A stretch of DNA of 17,732 bases from JBEKEX01 sp050013615 (GCA_050013615.1 JBEKEX010000028.1:1-17732); one strand, 5' to 3'. Counted from the stretch's first letter, positions 8,436-15,981 are shown. Translations and numbers: made by a program. The notes: generated by a model not told the origin, from the letters alone.

Positions 8436-9390
8436 TGGTTCCGGTCTCCTTCCAGCACGCGACGAAATGGTCTTTCTCGATTTCGATAAATGGGGGCACC
8501 TCCACACATTTTTCGAAGGCAAGAGGGCATCGTTCCCTGAACCGGCATCCAATGGGGGGATTAAGCAGTAAGGGTGGATTTCCAGGAATGCCCTCCAACT
8601 GTTTTTCGGCATACTTTACCCCCACTTCCGGCAATGTTGCTATCAGCATCTTCGTATAGGGATGCCGGGGAGCGTGTATGATTACCTCAGTGGAGGCTTT
8701 CTCAGCCAGTTGCCCCGCATACATGATCAGAATGCTGTCAGAAATTTGATACAGGATCGAGATATCGTGCGTAATAACGATCGCACTCTTGCACAGGCCG
8801 CGGTCCCGAAATTCGATCAGCATCTCTGCAACCGCCTTTTGGCTTGCCACATCCAGTGCCGAAGTTATCTCATCTGCGATGAGCAGTGAAGGGTTCAGCA
8901 AAGTTGATATAACCATCACCATTCTCTGCTTCATGCCGCCCGACATTTCTATCGGGTACATGTCCAACACGTTCGCCGACAATTTGACCAAATCCAGCCT
9001 CTCCATCAGCAAAGGCAAGGTGGCTTTAAAATCTACATTCCGCGACTTGAGCAATTCAGCCGTCATCTTTCCAATCTTTCGCGTCGGGTTCATGGCATTC
9101 ATGGCATATTGCGGGATGATGGATATTTTCTTGAACCTGAAAGGGTTCATTTTTTCCATGTCCTGGATAGGTAATTCTTCGTTATCCAGAATCACGCGGC
9201 CTTTAACGTATTTCATAGGAGGTTTCAAGAGCACCATGCTGGTTCCCAGCGTGGTTTTTCCACAGCCTGATTCGCCTGCCAACCCCATAATCTCATGATC
9301 ACTCATCTTGAAACTTGTACTCTCCAGCGCATGAACATCTCCCCGGAGAGTCTGATAATATATGGTAAGGTTTTCTACTTGTAGTGTCAC
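8422..9390 (-). CDS. Opp/Dpp-family ABC transporter ATP-binding protein (OppD/DppD type)
   Basis: Second ATPase of the transporter, 322 aa. Walker A GESGCGKTT (39-47), Q-loop Gln94, signature MSGGMKQR (149-156), Walker B LLIADE (169-174) and His208 are intact. The C-terminal domain has four cysteines spaced C282-x5-C288-x6-C295-x16-C312, the arrangement associated with an iron-sulfur cluster in DppD-type ATPases. The start is GTG 9390, 3 nt after the stop of the permease gene, with GGGAG as ribosome site; its end overlaps the OppF-type gene. These tight junctions indicate one mRNA and matched amounts of the two ATPases. Confidence 0.93.
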   Translation of the reverse strand: MTLQVENLTIYYQTLRGDVHALESTSFKMSDHEIMGLAGESGCGKTTLGTSMVLLKPPMKYVKGRVILDNEELPIQDMEKMNPFRFKKISIIPQYAMNAMNPTRKIGKMTAELLKSRNVDFKATLPLLMERLDLVKLSANVLDMYPIEMSGGMKQRMVMVISTLLNPSLLIADEITSALDVASQKAVAEMLIEFRDRGLCKSAIVITHDISILYQISDSILIMYAGQLAEKASTEVIIHAPRHPYTKMLIATLPEVGVKYAEKQLEGIPGNPPLLLNPPIGCRFRERCPLAFEKCVEVPPFIEIEKDHFVACWKETGTNAQA

Positions 9391-9393
9391 AGG

Positions 9394-10254
9394 TTACAAC
9401 TCCCTGAGCTTGGGATTAAAGACTTCATCCAGCCCAACGTTCATACCGTATAAGGCACCAACGATAATAGTGATCGCAAGACCCGGTGGAATAAACCACC
9501 ACCACGAGCCAAGCTGAAGAGCGCCCCAAAGGACTGAATACTGCATCATCAACCCCAATGAAATCGTGTTCGTTGGGCCAAGGCCGATGAAATCCAGCGT
9601 GGCAGCATTGAGGATCGCCCCGCCAAATTGGAGGATGAAGGTCATGACCAGATAGGACAGCATATTCGGCGCAATGTCCGTAGTGATGATCTTTAACGAT
9701 TTCATCCCCGTCATCCTGGAGAGATCGACGAAATCCCGGGTACGCAAGGAAAAAGTCTGGGCCCGGATGGCTCTTGCCGCCCAGGGCCAGGCTGTAAACC
9801 CAATAAAGAGACTTTCCGTAACTACGCTACGGACTTGAAGGTAGGCCGCAATAATAAGAAGTACTGCCAGAGTCGGAATGACCAGGATAATATTCGTGAA
9901 TGCATTGAGCAATTCATCCACGATACCGCCGCGATAACCAGCTACGAAACCGATCAGCATCCCTACCAGGGTGCCAATTCCTCCACCGAGCAGCCCCACC
10001 AGGAAAGTCGCCTGCAGGCCGTTCACAAACTGTGAAAAAACATCCTGCCCAAAAAATGTGGTCCCAAACCAGTAAGTCGTCGAAGGCGAGTGAGCGCCGG
10101 TTGGATCCACATAATCAAATGGTTGGTTATGATCGATCTGCGGCCCAATAAATGCCAACGCGAGAAAGAGCAGGATGATGGATAAACCAAGCAGCACTTT
10201 TTTATTCTTCAGTGCAAAGTAAAGGAACTCGTTCACCTTTTTAGGATTATTCAT
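9394..10254 (-). CDS. Opp/Dpp-family ABC transporter permease (OppC/DppC type)
   Basis: Inner-membrane channel subunit, 286 aa from the ATG at 10254 (MNNPKKVNEFLYFALKNKKV), which overlaps the stop of the upstream permease by 4 nt (ATGA). The open frame continues upstream but only as a shadow of that gene. Features of OppC proteins are visible: an N-terminal helix (LLGLSIILLFLALAFIG), a short external segment with HSPSTTYWFGTTFFGQDVFSQ (the family's HxLGTDxxGRDxxSR region), four to five further helices, and the ATPase-contacting EAA loop around DFVDLSRMTGMKSLKIITTD. Works as a heterodimer with the OppB-type subunit. Confidence 0.92.
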   Translation of the reverse strand: MNNPKKVNEFLYFALKNKKVLLGLSIILLFLALAFIGPQIDHNQPFDYVDPTGAHSPSTTYWFGTTFFGQDVFSQFVNGLQATFLVGLLGGGIGTLVGMLIGFVAGYRGGIVDELLNAFTNIILVIPTLAVLLIIAAYLQVRSVVTESLFIGFTAWPWAARAIRAQTFSLRTRDFVDLSRMTGMKSLKIITTDIAPNMLSYLVMTFILQFGGAILNAATLDFIGLGPTNTISLGLMMQYSVLWGALQLGSWWWFIPPGLAITIIVGALYGMNVGLDEVFNPKLREL

Positions 10255-11249
10255 GCTGTTCCACCTGTCATTCCTCTTCGCGTTCTCGGGTCGATGATGA
10301 CATATGCGATATCGATTATAAAATTGGCGAACAACACACCGATGATGATAAAGAGGAAACATCCTTGGATAAGAAAGAAATCCTGATTCTGAATGCCGGC
10401 AAGCAACAGGTAGCCGATCCCAGGGTATGAAAATACAACTTCAGTTACCAACGCACCTGCCACAACAGTGCCCAATGAAAGCGCTAACCCGGTAATCTGA
10501 GGAAGAATTGCATTCCTGAAAGCATAATCTCTGATCAGCTTTCGTGGTGCACCAAGTGATTCGAGGTAGGTGGCGTAATCTGCTTCGAGTTCATAAATGA
10601 TCAGGTTCCGCATGCCAATCGCCTGGCCGCCAAACCCCACCAGGAAGAGCGAAGCAAAGGGCAGGAACCAGTGTTGTAAAAGACTTCCAATGAAACCCCA
10701 TGAGAAATTAGGTAACATCAAAAAGCTATACGCGCCGGCTATCGGAAAAATGTGCCAAACGATCCCAAACAGCCAGGCGAGCAAAATTCCCAGCCACATG
10801 TAGGGAGTGGCAGTGAGGATATAGCCAAGCGGCGAAACGGTGTTGTCAAGCCACTTGGAGCGCGCCGCAAAAGCGCCAAATTTATTCCCCGCATACCAGC
10901 TTAATAAGATCGACGGTACCAGCAGAGCAACGTCATAGGGGACGGCTTCTTGGAGCACCTTGCTCACTGGCGTCGGATACAGGTACACGCTTATCCCCAG
11001 GTTGCCATGGATGAGGGAATTCCAGAAATTGAGGTATTGCTGCCAGAGCGGCACATCCATTCCAAACAAATGGGAGTAATAGCTATACAATACCTGGCTG
11101 GCGCTCCCAGTCGTGGCAACCGAAACCCTTGACAACATATTCTCGATGGGATTACCGGGCATGAAGCGGGGGATCATCCAATCAATGGACACCGCCAGAA
11201 AAAAGGTTAGCGCATAAATAAGTAGCTTTCTGCCAAAATAGCGTCGCAC
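10251..11249 (-). CDS. Opp/Dpp-family ABC transporter permease (OppB/DppB type)
   Basis: Inner-membrane channel subunit, 332 aa. Typical OppB layout: a first helix (LLIYALTFFLAVSIDWMIPR) followed by the long external loop containing FMPGNPIENML and the FGMDVPLWQQYLNFWNSLIHGNLGIS segment, then five helices with the EAA loop LEADYATYLESLGAPRKLIRDYAFRNAILP. The start is GTG 11249 with GGAGG 4 nt upstream. It follows the binding-protein gene by 104 nt that hold a hairpin, so it is probably expressed from the same promoter at a lower level. Confidence 0.92.
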   Translation of the reverse strand: MRRYFGRKLLIYALTFFLAVSIDWMIPRFMPGNPIENMLSRVSVATTGSASQVLYSYYSHLFGMDVPLWQQYLNFWNSLIHGNLGISVYLYPTPVSKVLQEAVPYDVALLVPSILLSWYAGNKFGAFAARSKWLDNTVSPLGYILTATPYMWLGILLAWLFGIVWHIFPIAGAYSFLMLPNFSWGFIGSLLQHWFLPFASLFLVGFGGQAIGMRNLIIYELEADYATYLESLGAPRKLIRDYAFRNAILPQITGLALSLGTVVAGALVTEVVFSYPGIGYLLLAGIQNQDFFLIQGCFLFIIIGVLFANFIIDIAYVIIDPRTRRGMTGGTA

Positions 11250-11292
11250 ATCGCCTCCACACTTAATAATAATTGGGACCAGTTATAAGAAA

Positions 11293-11324
11293 TGCCCCTC
11301 CTCCTGAATTCTGAAGGAGGGGCA
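11293..11324 (-). promoter_or_regulatory. Intercistronic hairpin after the binding-protein gene
   Basis: TGCCCCTCCT (11293-11302) pairs perfectly with AGGAGGGGCA (11315-11324) around a 12-nt loop: a 10-bp GC-rich stem. On the minus strand it is followed only by ATTTCTTAT, a weak U-tract, so it fits a leaky terminator or an mRNA 3'-end stabiliser that leaves binding-protein mRNA in excess over the rest of the operon. Confidence 0.7.
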
Positions 11325-11353
11325 GCGAACTCACGACACACTCAACTTACTTA

Positions 11354-13165
11354 TTACGGAGTTACCAGTTTGATGTTAATGAGTGTCTGTAGACCACCTG
11401 TCTGCCAGTATCCGTTCCAAGTTATTGGATAGGTTGGGCTGGTTGACGTTGAGGTCGGGAAACCCGTCCAGACTGCGGTCGGACCAACAGTCCACTGGGC
11501 CCAAGCACCATTGTACCAGAGCGGGATCACAGGCATATCGGTCAGCATGAGCGTCTGAATCTTGCTGACGGCAGCCTTCATACCCGCGGTATCAGTAGCC
11601 TGGACTCTGCCAAGTGCATCCACCGCATCGAACATGGCCTGGTTAGTGTACCGGCCATAGTTGCCGTTCTGCATTTGCGCCACAATTGGGTGGGCAAACA
11701 GGGCATTATAGGTCGTCCATGGGGTGTTGGTCAAAGGCGTATTGTTTTGCAACGTCAGTTGGAATGTGCCACCCTGCATGGCGGTGTTCCAGTCACTTTG
11801 AGCGGGGGTTGCAGCCACAACATCGATCCCTGCAGCCTGGGCGCTAGAAGCGATAACACCGATAGCCGCCATCCAGTCCGTCCATCCGTTCGGGCAGGTC
11901 ACCGTCAGTTTGATCGGGGAACCATCTTTATTCGTGACGAAACCATCTGACCCAGTTTTATACCCGGCAGCGGCCAGCATTTGCTTGGCTTTTGCTGTAT
12001 CGAAATGGTATCCCAGGCTCGCCTGCACAGCCGTGTCATCGTACTGGCTCAAAGCCGGCAGCAAACCGCCCGGCGTGGAAACAGTGACCAGGTTGGCATA
12101 AGCTTTTTGCACAATGGTTGGAGTATCAATGGCATAAGCAAGCGCCTTCCTGAAGGCCGGGTCATCCAACGGCTTCATGGTCAGGTTCAAAACCAGATAA
12201 GCCGTATTGGCAGCCAGCATGTAAGGGGCTTTAGCGAAATAAGTACCCACCAAACCATTATCTTCCAACCCTGCCACACCTGGGAGGAAGTTGTTGCTCA
12301 GATCGAGCTGGCCCTGAAGCACCATGCCGAGAGCAACGTTGTTGCTGGAGGTGCGAATGTCGACGATATACTTGGGTGCGGGTTTACCAAACACACTGAT
12401 ACCCCACCAGCTATCGTTCCTCTGCCAAACATTGCGGTCTTGACCAGTCGCCAGGTACAGGTAGGCGCCGGAACCAACGGGGTTCGCATTCGTGCCGTTG
12501 GCGATATCATCGGCCGTCTTGTTCTGCCAGAGGTGCTTGGGAACGATCGGAATGTTATACAGGTTGTTGTCCCATTGCTGGTAGATCGGATTGGTGAAGG
12601 TGAATTCCACATGAGTGGCATCGGACGAAGTTACACCGGTCAAACCTTGTGCGGTCCACACCGGAGCGAACCAGAGTGTGGTATTCGTCTTGCCAAGCTC
12701 GAAGGTGTACACAACATCGTCGGCTGTCAATGGCTGTCCATCCGACCATGTAAGGCCAGTCCGAAGAGTTACGTCATAGGTGTTGGCGTCTTTCCATGTT
12801 CCACTAGACGCCAGCCAGGGGGTAAGTTTACCGGAAAGGGGATCAAAACCGAACAGGGTCTCGTATACAAGGCCGACTGTTCCCGTCGTATTTGCGAGGT
12901 TCCCCGGTTGGAATGGATTCCAGGTTGAAGCGGGTCCCCATGCAGCACCGCTGATGAAAATGGTCTCGTTACGAGGAAGATTCGTTGGGACCGCAGCAGT
13001 TGCAGCAGCCGGAGCTGTAGTTGGGGCAACAGGTGCCTCAGTGGCCGGTACTGCGGTTGCGGGCACCATGGTAGCAGGAGCTGTGGTTGCGGTAGCGCAC
13101 GCACCCAGGAGCATACCAACGACCATGAAAATAGCTAAAACTTTGAATGTACGGTTACGGTTCAT
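11354..13165 (-). CDS. Family 5 extracellular solute-binding lipoprotein of the ABC transporter
   Basis: Captures the substrate outside the cell and hands it to the permeases. Residues 1-23 form a lipoprotein signal peptide with lipobox LGAC (Cys23), followed by an Ala/Thr/Pro linker to about residue 63, which tethers the domain. The family 5 (SBP_bac_5) signature GLTWSDGQPLTADDVVYTFE is at 137-156, and length 603 aa is normal. AAGGAGAACG precedes the ATG. Family 5 proteins are usually annotated as peptide binders, but several bind cello- or manno-oligosaccharides (known from Thermotoga). The GH130 and GH94 phosphorylases and the LacI gene next door favour a beta-linked manno- or gluco-oligosaccharide here; this is inference from context, since binding-site residues cannot be read with confidence. 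Confidence 0.9.
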   Translation of the reverse strand: MNRNRTFKVLAIFMVVGMLLGACATATTAPATMVPATAVPATEAPVAPTTAPAAATAAVPTNLPRNETIFISGAAWGPASTWNPFQPGNLANTTGTVGLVYETLFGFDPLSGKLTPWLASSGTWKDANTYDVTLRTGLTWSDGQPLTADDVVYTFELGKTNTTLWFAPVWTAQGLTGVTSSDATHVEFTFTNPIYQQWDNNLYNIPIVPKHLWQNKTADDIANGTNANPVGSGAYLYLATGQDRNVWQRNDSWWGISVFGKPAPKYIVDIRTSSNNVALGMVLQGQLDLSNNFLPGVAGLEDNGLVGTYFAKAPYMLAANTAYLVLNLTMKPLDDPAFRKALAYAIDTPTIVQKAYANLVTVSTPGGLLPALSQYDDTAVQASLGYHFDTAKAKQMLAAAGYKTGSDGFVTNKDGSPIKLTVTCPNGWTDWMAAIGVIASSAQAAGIDVVAATPAQSDWNTAMQGGTFQLTLQNNTPLTNTPWTTYNALFAHPIVAQMQNGNYGRYTNQAMFDAVDALGRVQATDTAGMKAAVSKIQTLMLTDMPVIPLWYNGAWAQWTVGPTAVWTGFPTSTSTSPTYPITWNGYWQTGGLQTLINIKLVTP

Positions 13166-13234
13166 TCTTCGTTCTCCTTAGTAGACATAGAATACAAAAG
13201 AATCTGGATCTTCAGATAATTTTTTTCTGGTTTT

Positions 13235-13245
13235 CACCTCCTTCC
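13235..13245 (-). promoter_or_regulatory. Perfect Shine-Dalgarno sequence without a start codon in the binding-protein leader
   Basis: The minus strand reads GGAAGGAGGTGAAAACC, a full match to the 16S rRNA 3' end, 70 nt upstream of the real start at 13165, which has its own AAGGAG. No ATG follows at usable distance. It may bind 30S subunits to protect the mRNA, as described for the STAB-SD of the cry3A leader. Confidence 0.5.
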
Positions 13246-13275
13246 ACAACAACAATGACACTGGGTTTTAATTCA

Positions 13276-13289
13276 TGGGAGCGTTCCCA
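13276..13289. promoter_or_regulatory. LacI-family operator 1
   Basis: TGGGAGCGTTCCCA: 5-bp perfect arms around a centre with the CG step typical of LacI-family operators, and one base from TGGGAGCGCTCCCA, the operator known for CebR/CelR cello-oligosaccharide repressors. It lies about 110 nt upstream of the binding-protein start. Confidence 0.65.
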
Positions 13290-13325
13290 ACGATCGGGAT
13301 GATTAGAAATGGTAGTGTACATTCT

Positions 13326-13535
13326 CTATTCTTCTTTCGACGCTCTACATGATATGAAGATGGTTAATAGTGTGCGTGCCGTTTCGCCGGAACGCTCATC
13401 AGTGTTCTGCATCATTCCAAAAATACGTTGGCGAAGATCATCGCCTTCGTAGTGATAGTCGTCACCGACGCCTGAAACGGTTGAACGAGAAACCCCCACT
13501 TTTTTCGCAATGTCTTCCAGTTTTAGTTCTGACAC
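13326..13535 (-). pseudogene. Orphan LacI-family DNA-binding domain (truncated regulator)
   Basis: A 69-codon frame from GTG 13535 encodes MSELKLEDIAKKVGVSRSTV plus SGVGDDYHYEGDDLRQRIFG and, after MMQNTDERS, the GETARTLLT segment. This is a whole LacI headpiece: helix-turn-helix, third helix and the hinge region (compare ETARTLV). It then ends in a short unrelated tail; the roughly 270-residue ligand-binding and dimerisation core is absent. Gly replaces the usual Arg after STVS, and the expected Asn-containing turn is altered, so decay is likely. It is on the same strand as the transporter, between a strong promoter and the binding-protein gene. A surviving mini-DNA-binding protein is possible but less likely. 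Confidence 0.65.
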
Positions 13536-13600
13536 GTAGTCACTCTACCCTGATACAGAAGCGGGATTTAACAACTATGTCGACCGAACATGGAATCAAT

Positions 13601-13614
13601 TGGTAACGCTCTCA
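13601..13614. promoter_or_regulatory. LacI-family operator 2
   Basis: TGGTAACGCTCTCA matches the reverse complement of operator 1 (TGGGAACGCTCCCA) at 12 of 14 positions, including the central AACGCTC. It starts about 5 bases downstream of the transcription start predicted from the promoter at 13626-13653, a classical place for repression. Confidence 0.6.
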
Positions 13615-13625
13615 ATCTATAAACT

Positions 13626-13653
13626 ATTATATAAAACTTTTTGAAAAAGTCAA
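13626..13653 (-). promoter_or_regulatory. Strong sigma-70-type promoter for the transporter operon
   Basis: On the minus strand TTGACT (13653-13648) and a perfect TATAAT (13631-13626) are separated by 16 bp. Transcription would start near 13619 and run through operator 2, the LacI fragment and operator 1 into the binding-protein gene, giving a leader of about 450 nt. Confidence 0.65.
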
Positions 13654-13829
13654 CTGTTTTAAAATATTGGTATTAAAATTTTAATCCGCACAATAATTGA
13701 CTTTCCACCATTCCCACAGCATTTTCTCTTTGTCTCTCAAGCATACCACCTTTTCCACAAAAATACGGCTAAAACAAGCAATATGACAGGTAAAATCTGG
13801 ATTACCAACAATCGTCACATTCAGTATGC

Positions 13830-13857
13830 TTGACAAAACTGTTTACAGTGCTAAAAT
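13830..13857 (+). promoter_or_regulatory. lacI promoter with an internal palindrome
   Basis: Perfect TTGACA (13830-13835) and TAAAAT (13852-13857) lie 16 bp apart. Between them is ACTGTTTACAGT (13838-13849), 5-bp perfect arms around TT. A repressor bound there would block RNA polymerase, so it is a candidate autoregulatory site for the LacI protein whose gene starts 52 bp downstream. Confidence 0.6.
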
Positions 13858-13909
13858 ATTATTAAAATTATTAAAAATTTTAATAAAAATATTTAAATGA
13901 TGAGGGCCC

Positions 13910-14956
13910 ATGAAAGGCAAAGTAAGTATCAATGACGTTGCACGAGAAAGTGGGGTTTCGGTATCCACCGTGTCGCTGGCATTGAATAACAAGCCTGGCG
14001 TCTCTAATGAAACGCGTTCCCACGTCATCCAAATTGCAGAAAAGCTCGAATACCCCGTTCGTTCGACATTCGGCAAAGAAAAGAATAATCTTCTGTCCAC
14101 CATCGGCATGGTCGTCAAAACTGAACCGGATCTGCCACCTCAGGCAAATCCGTTTTATTCAAAAGTAATTGTTGGGATCGAAGACGTCTGCCGCAGGATG
14201 GGTATCAACCTGCTGTTTGCCACCCTACCCGTAGATGAAAAGAACCTTCCCGTAGAAGTGCCTTCCCTGCTCTATAGCGACATGGTCGATGGCTTGCTGA
14301 TGGTCGGGACATTCGTGGACGAAACGATCACTTCCATCTCCGGCAAAAAGACCCCTCCCATCGTGTTGGTGGATGGTTACTCCAATACGGAAAGCTACGA
14401 CATGGTCATATCGGACAACTTCCGTGCGACCTACCAGGCGGTGGAGTACCTGATCCGCAAAGGGCATCACCACATTGGCTTGATCGGCAGTGAAGAAAAC
14501 TGCTATCCAAGTTTGAAAGAACGCAGGAACGGCTATCGGAGAGCCTTGAAAAGCAACAACATCAGCGACTCGTATATCGCCAGCTTCAACATCGGCAAAT
14601 CACACGGAATGGACGAGACCATTGCCCTGCTCAAAGAACACCCCCAGATCACGGCCTTGTTCTGCGTCAACGATGACGTTGGCAGCTATGTCATCAAAGC
14701 CGTGCAAAGCCAGGGCAAGCGTGTGCCGGAAGATATTTCAATCGTCAGTTACGATGACACCTACCTGGCCACCAATTCGCTGCCAGCCATGACCTCCATC
14801 CACGTGGACACAGTTGCCATGGGACGTGCTGCGGTGCATCTCCTCTCTTTGCGCACTGAAAATCCCGAATCAGCGCGCATGACGTTGACAATCCACACGA
14901 AGCTGGTGGAACGCGATTCTGTTTGTGATGTCCTACCCAAGGCCTCAAAAAGGTGA
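13910..14956 (+). CDS. LacI-family transcriptional regulator
   Basis: A complete 348-aa LacI/GalR repressor. The headpiece is at 1-50 (VSINDVARESGVSVSTVSLA, then LNNKPGVSNETRSHVIQIAE), followed by the periplasmic-binding-like core with the usual landmarks: a first-strand TIGMVVKTEPDLP, VDGLLMVG, PPIVLVDGY, YLIRKGHHHIGLIG, ITALFCVNDDVGSYVIKA and VPEDISIVSYDDT. The ATG follows a GAGGG ribosome site. The gene overlaps or abuts the GH130 gene, so regulator and enzyme are one unit; repressors of this family normally respond to a sugar made or used by the neighbouring enzymes. Its recognition helix (SVSTVSLAL) differs from that of the orphan headpiece (SRSTVSGV), so the two may have recognised different operators. 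Confidence 0.94.
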   Translation: MKGKVSINDVARESGVSVSTVSLALNNKPGVSNETRSHVIQIAEKLEYPVRSTFGKEKNNLLSTIGMVVKTEPDLPPQANPFYSKVIVGIEDVCRRMGINLLFATLPVDEKNLPVEVPSLLYSDMVDGLLMVGTFVDETITSISGKKTPPIVLVDGYSNTESYDMVISDNFRATYQAVEYLIRKGHHHIGLIGSEENCYPSLKERRNGYRRALKSNNISDSYIASFNIGKSHGMDETIALLKEHPQITALFCVNDDVGSYVIKAVQSQGKRVPEDISIVSYDDTYLATNSLPAMTSIHVDTVAMGRAAVHLLSLRTENPESARMTLTIHTKLVERDSVCDVLPKASKR

Positions 14957-14961
14957 CCCAA

Positions 14962-15933
14962 ATGAACTATTCTCCCCTACCCAATATTCCTTGGGAAGAA
15001 CGCCCTGCCGGCAGCTCTGACGTTGTGTGGCGTTATAGTGCCAACCCCATCATCCCCCGCGACTTGATTCCCTCCTCCAATAGCATTTTCAACAGCGCGG
15101 TGGTCCCCTTCCAGGGCCGTTTTGCCGGAGTCTTCCGCTGCGATAATAAAAAACGCGAGATGAACGTGCATCGTGGGTTCAGCGACAACGGCATTGATTG
15201 GAAACTGGATGATGAGCCGATCCGCTGGCATTACGCCGATCCTGAGCTTGCCCATTTTCAATACCGCTACGACCCGCGTGTCACCTGGCTGGAGGACCGC
15301 TATTACATTACCTGGTGTAACGGTTATCACGGTCCCACCATTGGCATCGGTTACACATTCGATTTCGAGAAATTCTCTTTCCTGGAGAACGCTCTCCTGC
15401 CTTTCAATCGTAACGGCGTGCTATTCCCGCGCAAAATCAACGGGAAATTTGTCATGTTCAGCCGACCCAGCGACAACGGCCATACGCCCTTTGGCGATAT
15501 CTATCTCAGCCAAAGTCCCGATATGGTGCATTGGGGCGAGCATCGCTTCGTGATGGGCGTTAAAGACGGATGGCAAAGCACGAAGATCGGCGCCGGCCCC
15601 ATCCCCATCGAGACCCCCGAAGGCTGGCTGCTGTTCTACCACGGCGTATTGACTTCTTGCAACGGATTCGTCTATAGCTTTGGCGCAGCTTTGCTCGACC
15701 TGGAACAACCTTGGAAGGTGATCCACCGCGGCGGGCCTTACCTGATCTCACCCCAGAGACTCTACGAGTGCGTAGGCGACGTCCCCAACGTAGCCTTCCC
15801 CTGCGCCACACTTTACGACCAACCCACCGGCAGGTTGGCCATCTACTACGGCGGGGCCGATACCGTCACCGCATTGGCGTTTGCATACATCAATGAGGTG
15901 ATCGATTTTGTAAAAAGCACTTCGGAGTTATAA
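14962..15933 (+). CDS. 4-O-beta-D-mannosyl-D-glucose phosphorylase, GH130 subfamily 1 type
   Basis: Splits beta-1,4-mannosyl-glucose with phosphate into mannose 1-phosphate and glucose in the cytoplasm. The sequence resembles the characterised Bacteroides fragilis type of GH130 enzyme over its whole length: FQYRYDPRVTW (likely catalytic Asp104), WCNGYHGPTIGIGYT, LPFNRNGVLFPRKINGK, SRPSDNGHTPFGDI, STKIGAGPIPIETPEGW, YHGVLTSCNGFVYSFGAALL and YECVGDVPNV. The longest frame starts at GTG 14953, overlapping the lacI stop. I chose ATG 14962 (323 aa) because AAGGTG lies 6 nt before it. In known pathways a mannobiose 2-epimerase supplies the substrate; none is in the window. Another GH130 specificity (manno-oligosaccharide phosphorylase) cannot be fully excluded. 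Confidence 0.88.
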   Translation: MNYSPLPNIPWEERPAGSSDVVWRYSANPIIPRDLIPSSNSIFNSAVVPFQGRFAGVFRCDNKKREMNVHRGFSDNGIDWKLDDEPIRWHYADPELAHFQYRYDPRVTWLEDRYYITWCNGYHGPTIGIGYTFDFEKFSFLENALLPFNRNGVLFPRKINGKFVMFSRPSDNGHTPFGDIYLSQSPDMVHWGEHRFVMGVKDGWQSTKIGAGPIPIETPEGWLLFYHGVLTSCNGFVYSFGAALLDLEQPWKVIHRGGPYLISPQRLYECVGDVPNVAFPCATLYDQPTGRLAIYYGGADTVTALAFAYINEVIDFVKSTSEL

Positions 15934-15981
15934 AAGTTACATTTCCAGCCATCATTGTTGGAAGTTGAAAAAACTGCTCGT

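Larger units (their letters stand above)
13536..13909. other. AT-rich divergent control region
   Basis: No gene is seen in these 374 bases. They hold operator 2, the leftward promoter at 13626-13653, the lacI promoter at 13830-13857, and two similar AT palindromes: ATTAAAATTTTAAT at 13672-13685 and ATTAAAAATTTTAAT at 13870-13884. The strong AT bias contrasts with the surrounding genes and could mark bent DNA. Confidence 0.6.

Noticed and set aside
8436..8612. N-terminal extension of the OppF-type ATPase to 8612
   Set aside because: These 59 residues lie in the overlapping OppD-type gene and are not ATPase-like; a strong ribosome site and the conserved start point to 8435.
10255..10362. N-terminal extension of the OppC-type permease to 10362
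   Set aside because: It overlaps the OppB-type gene in another frame; the ATGA junction at 10254 is the natural start.
11981..12928. Long plus-strand frame (315 codons) opposite the binding-protein gene
   Set aside because: Mirror frame of a clear coding gene, with no domain or ribosome site of its own.
13178..13261. 27-codon leader peptide frame before the binding-protein gene as a real gene
   Set aside because: It starts with GTG without a ribosome site, and the strong Shine-Dalgarno sequence is inside it rather than before it; kept only as an alternative explanation.
13387..13400. Third possible LacI operator (GGAACGCTC) inside the headpiece relic
   Set aside because: Only 9 of 14 positions match and the second arm is absent, so it may be chance within a coding relic.
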